From NCBI RefSeq assembly GCF_000237925.1, contig NC_031495.1, forward strand, positions 37,848,210 to 37,912,209: a DNA stretch of 64,000 nucleotides, written 5' to 3'. Under the pieces are notes generated by a model, which ran no database searches, was not told where the DNA came from, and worked only from the letters and a program-made list of their open reading frames with translations. How positions within the stretch are numbered: position 1 is the stretch's first letter; every line of letters starts with the position of its first letter. This DNA is from Schistosoma mansoni (taxonomy: Eukaryota; Platyhelminthes; Trematoda; Strigeidida; Schistosomatidae). Below, piece after piece: positions 54,491 through 64,000 of this stretch. The translations under genes were made by a program, and so were the position numbers.

Positions 54491-54804
54491 TGATATTGAC
54501 CAGTATCTGTTGGTTGTCTGGATGGATGAGTGGTACAGACTGGAATAGATTTGATCAGTAGATATGATAGCCTCATATCAATCAAATTAATGACCTCAAT
54601 TTAATCAATAATACGAATAGTCGAGAACAGTAACAGTGAAATCATTCATTCCGTTGGTTCAATGAACTCTTTTAATCTATTATAATAAATTAGAAGACAA
54701 CTGCAGTAAGCTGATAAACTTTCTATCAACTGCATGACAATAAAGTATCACAAATAAAAAATTACAGTGTCCTTAACGAGAACATTTACCATACAATATA
54801 CAAA
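54491..54804. other. Spacer, nothing recognised
   Basis: AT-rich. Confidence 0.5.
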
Positions 54805-55105
54805 TAACATAGTTGGATAACGAGATGGCGTTTAAAGCTAAAGGTACTGGGTTTGAGTCCCAGAGTGAACATCAACAAGTCTGAGATGCAGGTACATCCA
54901 GCTGACGAGTCCCAAATAGGACGAAACGCACGTCAAACTGGATTCCACTACTAGCCACTATCCATCATTGCTTACCATACTTGTGAATTAAGGCTATATC
55001 GAGGCAATATGCACAGTATGCACATACGCCAATTGGAGACTGACCAGTTGCAGTCCTAAAGGCATCAATGGGAAGATTCAAACAAACAATAATAAGTGAA
55101 TAGTT
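54805..55105 (+). mobile_element. Family A SINE, one unit
   Basis: From the A-box end (GTTGGATAACGAGATGGCG) through B box GGTTTGAGTCCC and ribozyme to AAGATTCAAACAAACAATAA. A single plus-strand copy without an inverted partner. Confidence 0.85.
54896..54943 (+). ncRNA. Family A hammerhead with AAA insertion, third copy
   Basis: Perfect stem I, core CTGACGA, GAAA and stem II, with AAA between GTC and stem I as in 29494-29541 and 39725-39772. Confidence 0.7.
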
Positions 55106-55449
55106 ATAATTGATTTATAATAATTTAATAACAGAGAGAGATATATGATCAATAAATAAGTCAAAAGAGGGGGAACATTAAGTATGTTTGATCAATACAA
55201 ATTAGAAAACGTTTATATAATTACTGATCTCTTAAATAGGAGCTTTCAGGACTTCGTCATTTTTTGCTTATTTACCCTAATTTAATATAAGTAATTAACA
55301 TAATAAGTTTATTGACAAAATAAAATGCTTTTTTCTCTCTCCTAACTAATAACATGAATTAACTGACCTAATTCTATAATTTATAACTGGGGAAAATATG
55401 ATTCTCATAATGTAAATAATAAAATAAAGATAACAGATTAGAATTTTAT
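55106..55449. other. AT-rich spacer
   Basis: Nothing recognised. Confidence 0.5.
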
Positions 55450-55639
55450 CAGGAGGGGCTTTTGTGGATAGTTATAGTAATGTTTTAATAGTTGAGATCA
55501 TGAAATCATTGAAGCTAGACCACCATGGAAAACCTGGAAGCACTAGTTAAACGTTCGAACACGAAACTGATAGGTTATGGGTTCGAAACTCGCAAGGCGA
55601 GATCGTGGATGCGCACTGTCACTGAGGAGTCCCATAATA
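55450..55639. mobile_element. Family B inverted pair cut by an LTR
   Basis: A minus 3' end (55450-55546) joins a plus copy from the A-box region (55547-55639) that stops inside the ribozyme at CATAATAGGA, where the LTR begins. The ribozyme has a three-base insertion before CTGAGGA. Confidence 0.8.
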
Positions 55640-56030
55640 GGATTGGGATGATCCAGAAAGTTTCTCGCAATAGACATGATAAGCTCACAAAACATTAAGA
55701 AGCATTTGATCCTATCACCGTTTGATTAGAAGTCTGGCTAGCAACATCGCGAAAATGAAAAGTCACATGTAGAGGTTCTGATTGACTGACTACGACACTG
55801 CTACTATATTTAGTAGTATCCTAGAATTTTCAGGAAAGCCCAAAGACTTCTAAAATACTATAAAAATCCTATATTTTCTGTACATAAATGAACCTTTGGA
55901 ATAAAGTGCTTCTCGTACATTTTGCGCCTTTTCTGTCGTGTTCAATTTGCTGTGTAGTTCTAGCTTGGGGGGTTACGAGATTAGTTTAGGATCCGAATGT
56001 AGTGTTCAATTAGCAAGACTTATCAATTTG
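55640..56030 (+). mobile_element. LTR relic, sister of 57160-57544
   Basis: Same sequence as the minus-strand LTR at 57160-57544, in the opposite direction and 1.1 kb away. Ends decayed. It is a solo, broken fossil. Confidence 0.65.
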
Positions 56031-56034
56031 AAAT

Positions 56035-56165
56035 CACGAGTAATTTAAACTGAACCACTATTGGAAACCTAAAAGCACTGGACAGCCATTTTGGGACATC
56101 TCAACACCGCCTATCTACGATCCCACCCTGTGGAACTCGAACCCAGGACCTTCAATCTCGGGTAC
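56035..56165 (-). mobile_element. Family B2 fragment
   Basis: Minus-strand 3' block, a shortened ribozyme and B box (GGAACTCGAACCCAGGACC on the plus strand). Confidence 0.65.
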
Positions 56166-56174
56166 AAACTCTTA

Positions 56175-56400
56175 GTTAGTTTTCATAGTTGAAAGCATGA
56201 GTCAGTTGAAGCTAAACCATCAAGGAAAACCTAGAAGCACTGAACGGCCGTTTCGTCCTATTGTGGGACTCCTCAGCAGTGCATATCCATGACCTCGCCT
56301 CTCGTGATTCGAACGCAGGAACTACCAGTCTCGCGCCAGATCATTTAACCACTAGACCACTGAGCCGGCATCCAACGTGGTAATGTCTAACTTCAATTAA
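56175..56400 (-). mobile_element. Family B SINE, 5' part missing
   Basis: Minus strand from 3' block through ribozyme, B box and A box (CACTAGACCACTGAGCCGGC) to AACTTCAATTA. Confidence 0.85.
56237..56282 (-). ncRNA. Family B hammerhead ribozyme with GUU cut triplet
   Basis: Stem I GCACTG/CAGTGC, core CTGAGGA, stem II GTCC/GGAC and GAAA are all perfect. The cut triplet reads GTT instead of GTC, which hammerheads tolerate but cleave more slowly. Confidence 0.75.
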
Positions 56401-57114
56401 GGTATATTATTAATGCTCCTATCTTAAAGGTTTCATCATTTCTTACAAAATCTTCATCAGTACATTCATCGAAATGTTTTCACCACATAGATATAAAGAA
56501 ATTATGCATAAAAATCATTCATTATTCATTTTAATAATTCTACTTCATCAAGGTTATGTTCAATAAGTTAAATAATGGAATATTTTTCTTTAAAAGTTTA
56601 CCATAGCAACAAATCAACTGGTACACAAAAATTGATTGATTCATGTTTTTTTTTGTTTTTTCCTCTTTAAAAAACAAAAAAAGAATAAAATTTATGCATA
56701 AACATCGTCATTTTTGAAAACATAATGATGATGAAAATAATTTTTCAACATTCTGAGCACTTTAAAAAAAAGTTTTTTTTCTATCACACACAACAACAAG
56801 TTTAGAATTTTTATAGAATGTGTGTAGGAGGGGTGGGGCGGAAGGGGGGGGGGCTGGAAACAAACTTAAAATAACCGTGACGAATTTTTTTTATTTATTT
56901 AGCCAATCAAAAAACACCACCTTTTTGCAAATCGATAATTTATAATAAAGAATGATATTTGCACACAAAAGAAATAAGGAGAATATATTTCACATATTTA
57001 ATGAGTTTATCATAGATTACTAGGGGTTAACATGCTTGTGTGTTCAAACAATAACAACAACAACCTTTAACTGGAATATAAATTATATATGATCTATATA
57101 CTTTATTTATTTAT
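56401..57114. other. AT-rich spacer with G-run
   Basis: No gene. A G-rich stretch (56827-56855) could form a G-quadruplex. 56868-56935 matches 35825-35910. TTTA repeats near 57102-57122. Confidence 0.5.
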
Positions 57115-57159
57115 TTATTTATTATGGAGTGGCTTTATTCAATATTATATTTTCGGTAC

Positions 57160-57544
57160 TGATAGGTCTTGCTGATTGAATGTTATATTCGGATCCTAAA
57201 CTAGTCTCGTAACCCCCCAAGCTAGAACTACACATCAACTTGAACACGATAGAAAAGGCGCAAAATGTACGAGAAGCACTTTATTCCAAAGGTTCATTTA
57301 TATACAGAAAATATAGGGTTTTCATAGTATTTTAGAAGTCCTTGCGTTTTCCTGAAAATTCTAGAATACTACTAAACATAGTAGCAGTGTAGTAATCAGC
57401 CAATCTGAACTTCTACATGTGACTTTTCTTTTTCGCGATATTTCTAGCAAAACTTCTAATCAAACGGTGATTGGATAAAATGGTTGTTAATGTTTCCTTA
57501 ACTTGTCATGTCTATTGCGAGAAATTTTCAGGATCATCTCAACA
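57160..57544 (-). mobile_element. Solo LTR with GGTAC target duplication
   Basis: Minus strand begins TGTTGAG and ends CTATCA, with GGTAC at 57155-57159 and 57545-57549. Solo fossil, inserted into the foldback-arm sequence. Confidence 0.85.
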
Positions 57545-57594
57545 GGTACAGTAGAGAATTTCCGGAACAAAAGTAATTCAACAAGCTTCTTTTT

Positions 57595-57720
57595 CATAGT
57601 CAATTGATGCTAGCTAGACCACCATGGAAAACCTGGAATCACTGGACGGCCGTTTCGTCCTATTGTGGGGCTTCTCAGTGGCAGTGCGCATCCACGATTC
57701 CGCCTCGCGAGATTCGATTC
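57595..57720 (-). mobile_element. Family B fragment
   Basis: 3' block to B box. The ribozyme carries the three-base insertion between stem I and the core and a second change in the core (AGAAG). Confidence 0.8.
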
Positions 57721-58010
57721 CTTTTGTTATATCTTGGTTGATCGTTGCGATAAATATTGAGTGGTTGCCAGTTAGATGTTAACAGTTCAGGAATCGATAT
57801 CTGAATAGTGTTCATTTGTTTCAATGAATATTGACAATCACCACGATGTCTCTGATTGGGCTCTTTTATAACTTGTATAGAGAAATGTAAACTTCTCACA
57901 AATGCACCTGAATAAGTTATGCGACTTATAGGCATAATGATGTGTTAAAACTTGTTGAAATATCTAGATGGCAGGAAATAGGTAGCTCAGATATTCAAGC
58001 AGACAGTCTC

Positions 58011-58889
58011 CTCAAATTTTTCTCTAAGGATCCAATTAGATTTTCTTGAGTCTTCACATTGTTCATGGATAAGGTTAGGTATTCATAGTTTGAATTAGGA
58101 CTTCCTTGACTAAATGATACCAGCTATAGTGAAAATTCCCTTATAGTAGTATGGTTGACTGAATTTCATACAAAAATCCAAAGGGTTGCTATCTGGTAAG
58201 CTGTCAAGTCATCTAAGTGTATCGTAGTCAGTAATTACAGTTATATTTTTGCTTATTTAGTCATTTAATTGTAGGTATTACAGAATTATTTGGAGGTATG
58301 TCTTTTGTTATGTGAGTTCTTGTCCGTCATGACTGACTACTCTACACTTGACACGCTCGTAGAATGATGGAGTGGTATTTTTGTGGCAGGAAACTTGACA
58401 CTTCTCATTTAAATCAGCAAAAATGACAGAAAAAAACATGCCCTCCCTCGTGGATTACAACAGTGTAAATAATAAATTCCGCTTGATTTTGGTTGATCCT
58501 CAGTTGCAAGGTTAAAATCGCTAACAAGAATGGAGTTTATCCTCACATCTACCCGTCATATTCGACATTCAAATTTGGTGTAAAAGTCGAATAACTGCAT
58601 TTACAATTCTAATTGGTTCATCCGTACACCGTGCTTTTACTGTTAAAAGTTATTCATTGTCGAACTGCATGCCAAAAACTCGAAAGTAATCTTTTTTTAT
58701 CGGATCTGATTGGCTAGTAATAGTAAACCATTGCTTTTAACTAGAAAACGATCAATAGCTTGAATATTACACTACGACAATTGTTACAATTAGATATTTT
58801 TCAATTGTTCAATTAGAAACCCATATGTCTAAAGTTGTCTGACTTATATGGTCTACACAGTAGTAACTGATCAATTGAAGTTCTAAACA
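58011..58889. other. AT-rich spacer
   Basis: No gene or nameable repeat apart from a weak trace near 58160-58210 of the unnamed block at 43315-43400. Confidence 0.45.
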
Positions 58890-59250
58890 CCAATGGAAAA
58901 ATCCGAACAACCAATATATATGAATTAAGATTCACTCCGTTACACAAGTCAGTGAACCTCTAGACTCAGCAGCCACATGGACAACTCATTTTGCGTTTGA
59001 AACAAGTAGTATTAGTTTCAGGTTTAGGACTGAACATCAACTTTGGGACATGTTTGGTATATCCAGCTATCAAGTCCCAAATAGGAGGATACAATACTGC
59101 TAATCATCATCCAACCCTAATTATACTATACTTATGACTTAAAGCAATATCGAAGCATTCTGCATAGGATGCATATATGCCAAAAGAGACTAATCAACTG
59201 CAGTTCTAAACATAATTGGAAAGATCCGAACAACCAATACAAAATATATA
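58890..59250 (+). mobile_element. Old family A unit with repeated ends
   Basis: It starts CTAAACACCAATGGAAAAAT and, one unit later (about 325 bases), ends CTAAACATAATTGGAAAGAT with the same following block (CCGAACAACCAATA). The copy is thus slightly longer than one unit, with redundant ends. The ribozyme is decayed. Confidence 0.7.
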
Positions 59251-59424
59251 GTGTATTCTTGGAAATCTTTCTTCAATGCATACATCTTACATTTAATGTA
59301 GATGTCATCGATAAGCTATGAAACTTAAGTACTGATTACAACATGAAAATATATCCATGTAAAAATCAAAGTGTTAACTGTTATATCCAAGTGATGAATA
59401 AACGAATGGTAACTGTTAGGAATT

Positions 59425-59945
59425 TTACTATTTATTTATTTATTTGAACACATAAATATTGGTACAAATGGGCACCAAATATATATGCACCATACAAATC
59501 TCATTTCATTTGTGTGAGGGCTGTGATACTGCTCAGGTGCCCAAACTGAAGCAGGTGGTTTTCTTAGGGGGCCACACCCAGAGCCTTTGACCTAAAGATC
59601 TGATCCACAAGACAGTGGAGCATCGTGAGGAGATGCAGTTTCATGGTAACCGGTGACAAACAATCGGTTCATGAGCCATTTGTTCCCCCAGGATACTGGA
59701 GCCCATGTGCACCATTGGTTTGGAATCAGGGTTTTCCAACTCCCCTAGGTGAACTTTCCGTGCACACCAACCCGATTAAAGCGCCAGACAATCGCTTTCA
59801 ATTTCGTAAACAACAGTAATGCCGTGAGAAGGCAGTGAGTAGGATTTCCCTGACAGAGGCTATATACGCGTGGCCATGTGAGAGGATTTGGAGAGGGAGA
59901 GCGGACTCTCCTCACTCTCGGCCGTACCAGGATATTTGGGGGCGA
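59425..59945 (-). mobile_element. Family D retroposon, complete
   Basis: Minus strand from CCCCCAAATATCCTGGTACG to the TAAATAAATA tail at 59428. It abuts the 3' end of a tRNA-Pro-like sequence. Confidence 0.8.
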
Positions 59946-59951
59946 AATTCT

Positions 59952-60022
59952 GGCTCGTCCGGGATTCGAAACCGGGACCACTCGCACCCTAAACGTGTAT
60001 CATACCCCTAGACCAATGAGCC
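59952..60022 (-). pseudogene. tRNA-Pro(AGG)-like gene or pseudogene
   Basis: Minus strand reads GGCTCATTGGTCTAGGGGTA, then an anticodon loop with AGG (TTTAGGGTG), then GGTCCCGG, TTCGAAT and CCCGGACGAGCC. It matches eukaryotic tRNA-Pro closely. The acceptor, anticodon and T stems each have one or two mismatches, so it is probably a pseudogene or a SINE head. D starts about eight bases past its 3' end. Confidence 0.6.
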
Positions 60023-60124
60023 GTGCATCGGCGTTGGGAATTATTTATGGAACATTATTACATATATTCTTAATGGATAATTACTAAGTAACCTTTTATC
60101 ATAAGTCTCCATTTGGCTTATTGG

Positions 60125-60505
60125 TTACTGTTATATGATTTACCATTCTTAATTTATCTGTAAGTTACAGTATCCTATACTCACAGCCACTTTTGGCTTG
60201 AGCTTGTATAACTATTATCGTTCATTTTATAATGTGATGCGGTCTGGTCTGCTTGTATATAAACCAAATATGTCCGAAATACACGATTCATACAATGGAG
60301 GCTGATATTTATGTTCTAGATTGAACGGACTGAGCTAGGTGAGAACCTGCTATACAGAGGATCAATAAAGATTTAGAGTTGACGAAAGTATGCTAGTGAT
60401 GGTTAATGCATCATTAGTTTAGAACAGAAATAAGGTCATAGAAATCGATATTCTGATTAGCAATTTTGTTATATGATATTTTAATGGGCCATAAGACATA
60501 ACAGT
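60125..60505 (+). mobile_element. LTR relic (family of 32877-33355)
   Basis: Shares TACTCACAGCCACTTTTGGC, the TATA-like GTATATAAACC and the ATAACA end. Left end decayed. Solo, broken fossil. Confidence 0.65.
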
Positions 60506-60679
60506 AACAGAAGCAAAAAGGCATTTAGTATTATAGTTTTTAATTAGGAAGCCGGAAACTGTTTATCAATCGGATAGACTGATGATAAGTGGCTGAGAAT
60601 AATAATCACGAAAGTTAAACATTGCATTGTCATTTTCACTGTTTGGTTGAATAAATATTTACTTTACATTACTGATTGC

Positions 60680-60775
60680 TATAAGTTAAAACAACTATTG
60701 GAAACTAGGAAGCACTGACTAGGCAACTGTCTCCTTCAAATAATAGAACAACTAAGTGACAATGTACATCTATAA
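60680..60775 (-). mobile_element. Old family B2 fragment
   Basis: AACTATTGGAAACTAGGAAG and a decayed ribozyme; low similarity. Confidence 0.4.
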
Positions 60776-60784
60776 CCTAATAGA

Positions 60785-61525
60785 TGATAGTCAGTAAGTC
60801 ACAACGTAGAACTTCGTACGTACGTACATCATTTTGAGTTGCCATGCCATATTAACACAGAGATACAGTTGTCGATTCAAATCCCATAGTGGTAGAAGTA
60901 GTAAGAGCATACACAGTAATCGAAAAGATTAGGGTTTGAAGATGTTATTCAAGGAGTATAATCCAATGAAATAAATTTGGAAAGAGAAAAAGATAGAGAC
61001 ATGAATAATTCAAAAGATTAGAATTTGGGGGAACACAAAGAATGGATGCACCTATGCCATTGTAAACGATTTTGAGCCATGTCATTCAACGTCTTTGACC
61101 ATCGGCTGCTATCATCTCGCGGATCCCAACCAGGTAGTCTACACCTACCAACATGGCTCAGTCCAATTGTCAGTGACTTCATGGATTTGTGCCACGTTTT
61201 GATCTGGCCGCCCCTAGCTTTCTTCCAACCTACTCCTACACCATAAAGCATTGCACGTCGGGGCAGTCGGTGGTTTGGCATACGCAACACGTGTCCCAGC
61301 CATCTCAACTGATGATGTTTCACTTCCTCATCAATCGATTTGCCATCCTAGTACCCGTTTCCTAACGACTGCATTACTTACTCGGTGATCCCAGGATATA
61401 CGAGAAATGCTTCGAAGACACCTATGATCTAAAACTAGCAGCCTACGAATATCCTATACTCTTACCGGCCATGTTTCACTACCATAAAGTAGGACGGAAC
61501 GAACTGATAGAACTTAAGCCACTAG
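60785..61525 (-). mobile_element. RTE2, longest 3' copy
   Basis: Minus strand. Upstream codons (VLLYGSETW-like, then HRCLRSISRISWDHRVSNAV in pieces) lead into the ORF MKHHQLRWLGHVLRMPNHRL, GWKKARGGQIKTWHK and DMAQNRLQWHRC, then a 3' UTR that is nearly the same as in the 41170 copy. A stop and frame change separate the upstream part. The CTGA tail is reduced. Confidence 0.8.
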
Positions 61526-62107
61526 GATGATATCGTAAATGAGTACTGACACTGAAGAATTCCATATTGAAATAAAATAGCTGTACAGTTCTTTATGATT
61601 TTCAGTAAAAGAAACTATAAAACTTAACAATCCTCGAAAATCTTTACTTAATTTTGAGAAAAATCATTGAAAATCAGGGAACATTTGAATTAACCAGCTA
61701 ATTTGATTCTAAACCATCAGGATAGAAATGAAAAATACCAACGAAATAAGATGACTGATAGGATGATGTGAAACCAAATATTGTGTTTCTCTGTATTTGT
61801 GCTTTTGAATACATTCAGTTGAACTGTTTTGATATTTCTAGGAGGCTATTGACTCCTAGGATACTCTAGCTGTATGTGGGCTGGTGATCCATGGGAATTT
61901 AGGTATTTATCAAAATTATATCTGTATCTTACGTGTAAAATGTCGATTAGTATGTGCTTGTTAAATGTCTCTCTATCAATCAGTTATATGCAGTGTCAAA
62001 CCTGGCATATATATGTATCAACTCAAGTTGCAGTATCATATCAGAACAACGAGCACAAATGCTAGAGCAGTGGAATTAGTAACAGTATCAATGTGATAGT
62101 AGTATGA
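61526..62107. other. Spacer with a B2 trace
   Basis: A weak plus-strand B2 trace near 61510-61615 (GAAGAATTCCATATTG). Otherwise nothing recognised. Confidence 0.4.
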
Positions 62108-62640
62108 CTCACGGTTTTTTTTAATATTTATTTAAACACATAAATATTGGTACAAGGAAGCACCAGATAAATATGCGCCTCACAAATCTCATTCGATTTG
62201 TGTGAGGGATGTGATACTGCCCAGACTGAAGCAGGTGGTTTTCTTAGGAAGGCCACACACAGAGCCTTTGACCTAAAGATCTGATCCACAAGACAGTGGA
62301 GCATCGTGAGGAGATGCAGTTTCATGGTAGTCGGCGACCAACGATTAATCCATATGCCATTTGTTCCTTCAGGATAATGGAGACCATATGCACCATTGGT
62401 TTGGAATCAGGGTTTTCCAACTCCTCTAGGTGGACTCACCGTGTCCACTAACCCGGTTAAAGCTCCTTCTGGACATTCGCTTTTCGTCCTTTCAATTTCG
62501 TAAACAACAGTAATGCCGTGAGAAGGCAGTGAGTAGGACTTCCCTGACAGAGGCTATATACGCGTGGCCATGTGAGAGGATTTGGAGAGGGAGAGCGGAC
62601 TCTCCTCACTCTCGCCCGTACCAGGGCATTTGGGGGCCTC
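62108..62640 (-). mobile_element. Family D retroposon, complete
   Basis: Minus strand from GCCCCCAAATGCCCTGGTAC at 62637 to a poly-A/TAAA tail at 62117. The ALVRARVRRVRSPSPNPLTW frame is open as in other copies. Confidence 0.8.
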
Positions 62641-63039
62641 ACGGTATCTCAGACTGATACTAATACATGAATTTCCTATACACAAGCTTACAACCGGCTA
62701 TTAAGCGAGAAAACTGAGAGTGAAAATGAAAGTTTTTAGTGGTAAATCAATTTGAATGCATAAGGATTCATTTATGAATATATAAGTATATACTCTTTAG
62801 AAAATGAAACCATTTGTTGGCCAATAACATGTTTTTGTCATTAGATTTACGATCGCCTAAATGTGGCTTCCCCATATGGAAACGTTTAATTGACCCATTG
62901 TATCAAATATAAGGAAAGATAATACTATTCGAGAACGAAATACGAATTTGTGGAATGAAAAGTGTTAAATGATTACAAAAGTCATGGTCTATGAGAGAAC
63001 AACAAGTAAATATATCTACGCCATCACAGCTGATTCTAG
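62641..63039. other. AT-rich spacer
   Basis: Nothing recognised. Confidence 0.5.
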
Positions 63040-63440
63040 GGCATCACACAACGTCAAATATCACTGGTTACGATAATGGCGAGGACCCCAACCAAGAAGT
63101 CTGCAGCTACCAATGTGTCTCTATCCTACTGTCAGTGAATAAGTAGACTAATGTCAAGTGTTGATCTAACTGTCCCTAGCTTTCTTCGGATGAGCTTATT
63201 CACATTGCACTTCACGTTAGTGGGTGGATGGGTATATGTAATGTATATCACAACCTTCTCAGTTGGTGAGATTTAGTAGTTGGTCATCCAATTTACCATC
63301 TTTACCTCATCCCTGATCATTTGGTGGTTCCTATATAAGCGAACAAAGCTTACAAGACACTTATAATCAAATAGTAGTAACCTGCGAATACCTACCAATT
63401 TTAAAGATCACATTCGATAACCGTAAAGAAATATGGGGAC
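63040..63440 (-). mobile_element. Old RTE2 relic
   Basis: Scattered blocks (ACGATAATGGCGAGGACCCC, CTGTCCCTAGCTTTCTTCGG, CGTTAGTGGGTGG) follow the order of the RTE2 C-terminal region on the minus strand with many differences. Confidence 0.6.
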
Positions 63441-63543
63441 AACTATTGCTCACTATACTGATACTCTGATCAGAAAACGCGTACCTCATCTACGCTATAA
63501 GCAAGACAAGTTGGCAGAATCCAACGGAGCTTTCTGAAATGTT

Positions 63544-63651
63544 GTCAGCTGGATGTATCTGCATCTCAGAGTTGATGTTCACGAATCCCAAACAGGACGA
63601 AACGCGCGTCAAACTGGATTCCCCTGTTAGCCAATATCCATCTTTGCTTAA
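63544..63651. mobile_element. Short family A inverted pair
   Basis: A 37-base minus piece (CAGCTGGATGTATCTGCATC ...) turns into a plus ribozyme piece at GTTCAC/GAATCCCAAAC. The plus part carries the AAA insertion (GTCAAACTGG). The core box is lost at the junction. Confidence 0.8.
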
Positions 63652-64000
63652 AACAAATTCTCTTTAAATTAGATTTAATATTTTATTTATCAGTTGAATA
63701 GATGACAGAAAAAGAGATAAAGTCAATTAATTTTTGATTAAACTGAGAAAATAAATGACTCTTTTCTTTAAAAAAAAAGAAAAAAAAGGAAAAATAAATC
63801 AGTTGCTGTAGTGAGTGAAAAAAGGTGAGAGGAAAATGATTAATTATTAAAATTTCTGTGCGCCATTTATGAGTGTATAAATATAAATGGGGGAGAATTA
63901 AGGGTAGAGGGAGGGGGACAGAACGGAGTAAGTACCATTACTATTACTATTATTATTCCTATACAGAATTTATCCTATTTTTGTGGGTAGGGGGATCATA
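63652..64000. other. A/G-rich spacer
   Basis: A-runs and a GGGG-rich stretch near 63889-63919. No gene recognised. Confidence 0.5.

Larger units (their letters stand above)
57115..58010. repeat. Foldback-arm copy with nested LTR and SINE
   Basis: Left edge TTTATTCAATATTATATTTT and right part (ATGTCTCTGATT, GTTATGCGACTTATAGGCATA, AATATCTAGATGGCAGG) match the arm of the 6150-7905 foldback. Between them lie a solo LTR (57160-57544) and a family B copy (57595-57720). Confidence 0.65.

Noticed and set aside
57675-57935. 86-residue minus-strand ORF
   Set aside because: It joins SINE B sequence to foldback-arm sequence, so it is not one gene, though the arm part could be an old coding trace.

Overview
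The window looks like repeat-dominated, AT-rich nuclear DNA from a blood fluke (genus Schistosoma; the species cannot be fixed by eye). The main evidence is a roughly 330-base tRNA-derived repeat whose 3' half matches the schistosome alpha-type hammerhead ribozyme. Its catalytic box CTGACGA, GTCC/GGAC stem II, GAAA box and GUC cut triplet occur in register. The SR2-like RTE retrotransposons with TAAG tails, Penelope-like elements and short LTRs fit the same organism. Nothing bacterial or phage-like is present, and most long ORFs are accidental readings of repeats.

Repeat families used in this annotation (letters are mine). Family A: alpha-like, pol III A and B boxes plus hammerhead; stem I ATCCAG/CTGGAT. 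Family B (with a sister, B2): about 400 bases, its own A and B boxes and its own hammerhead; stem I GCACTG/CAGTGC, box CTGAGGA. Family C: about 320 bases, A and B boxes and a third hammerhead; stem I ACCTTG/CAGGGT, stem II GTGC/GCAC. Family D: about 520 bases, no ribozyme seen, TAAA-rich tail. RTE1: SR2-like RTE LINE. RTE2: a second RTE-like lineage with CTGA-repeat tails. There are also two Penelope-like (PLE) GIY-YIG fragments, one CR1/Jockey-like reverse-transcriptase fragment and several solo LTR fossils.

Layout. 1-9 kb: scattered A, B and C copies, one RTE1 3' end and a 1.75-kb foldback (6150-7905). 9-19 kb: RTE1 relic, A/B/C copies, a D copy and an LTR relic. 19-25 kb: a dense run of B copies, an assembly gap, a tandem A pair and a (TA)n tract. 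25-34 kb: RTE1 copies, duplicated blocks, an inverted A dimer, a likely host exon at 30003-30073, a PLE relic and LTRs nested with RTE1. 34-46 kb: D, B, C, a second copy of the same inverted A dimer, two RTE2 copies, PLE and RTE1 chimeras. 46-64 kb: second gap, a D copy split by a solo LTR, a CR1-like relic, the best B ribozyme (51937-51982), one plausible complete small membrane-protein gene with TATA and CCAAT boxes (53120-53362, minus), a tRNA-Pro-like sequence abutting a D copy, and more RTE2.

How it works together: the autonomous LINEs here are all broken, but they are the probable source of the reverse transcriptase that moved A-D. A, B and C each carry a self-cleaving RNA motif with different, mutually consistent stems. 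They occur again and again as head-to-head inverted pairs with the 3' ends outward, a layout expected from snap-back of the growing cDNA. Two copies share one inverted junction exactly, so that dimer itself was copied. The host's own coding content is very small and the window is probably intergenic or intronic.
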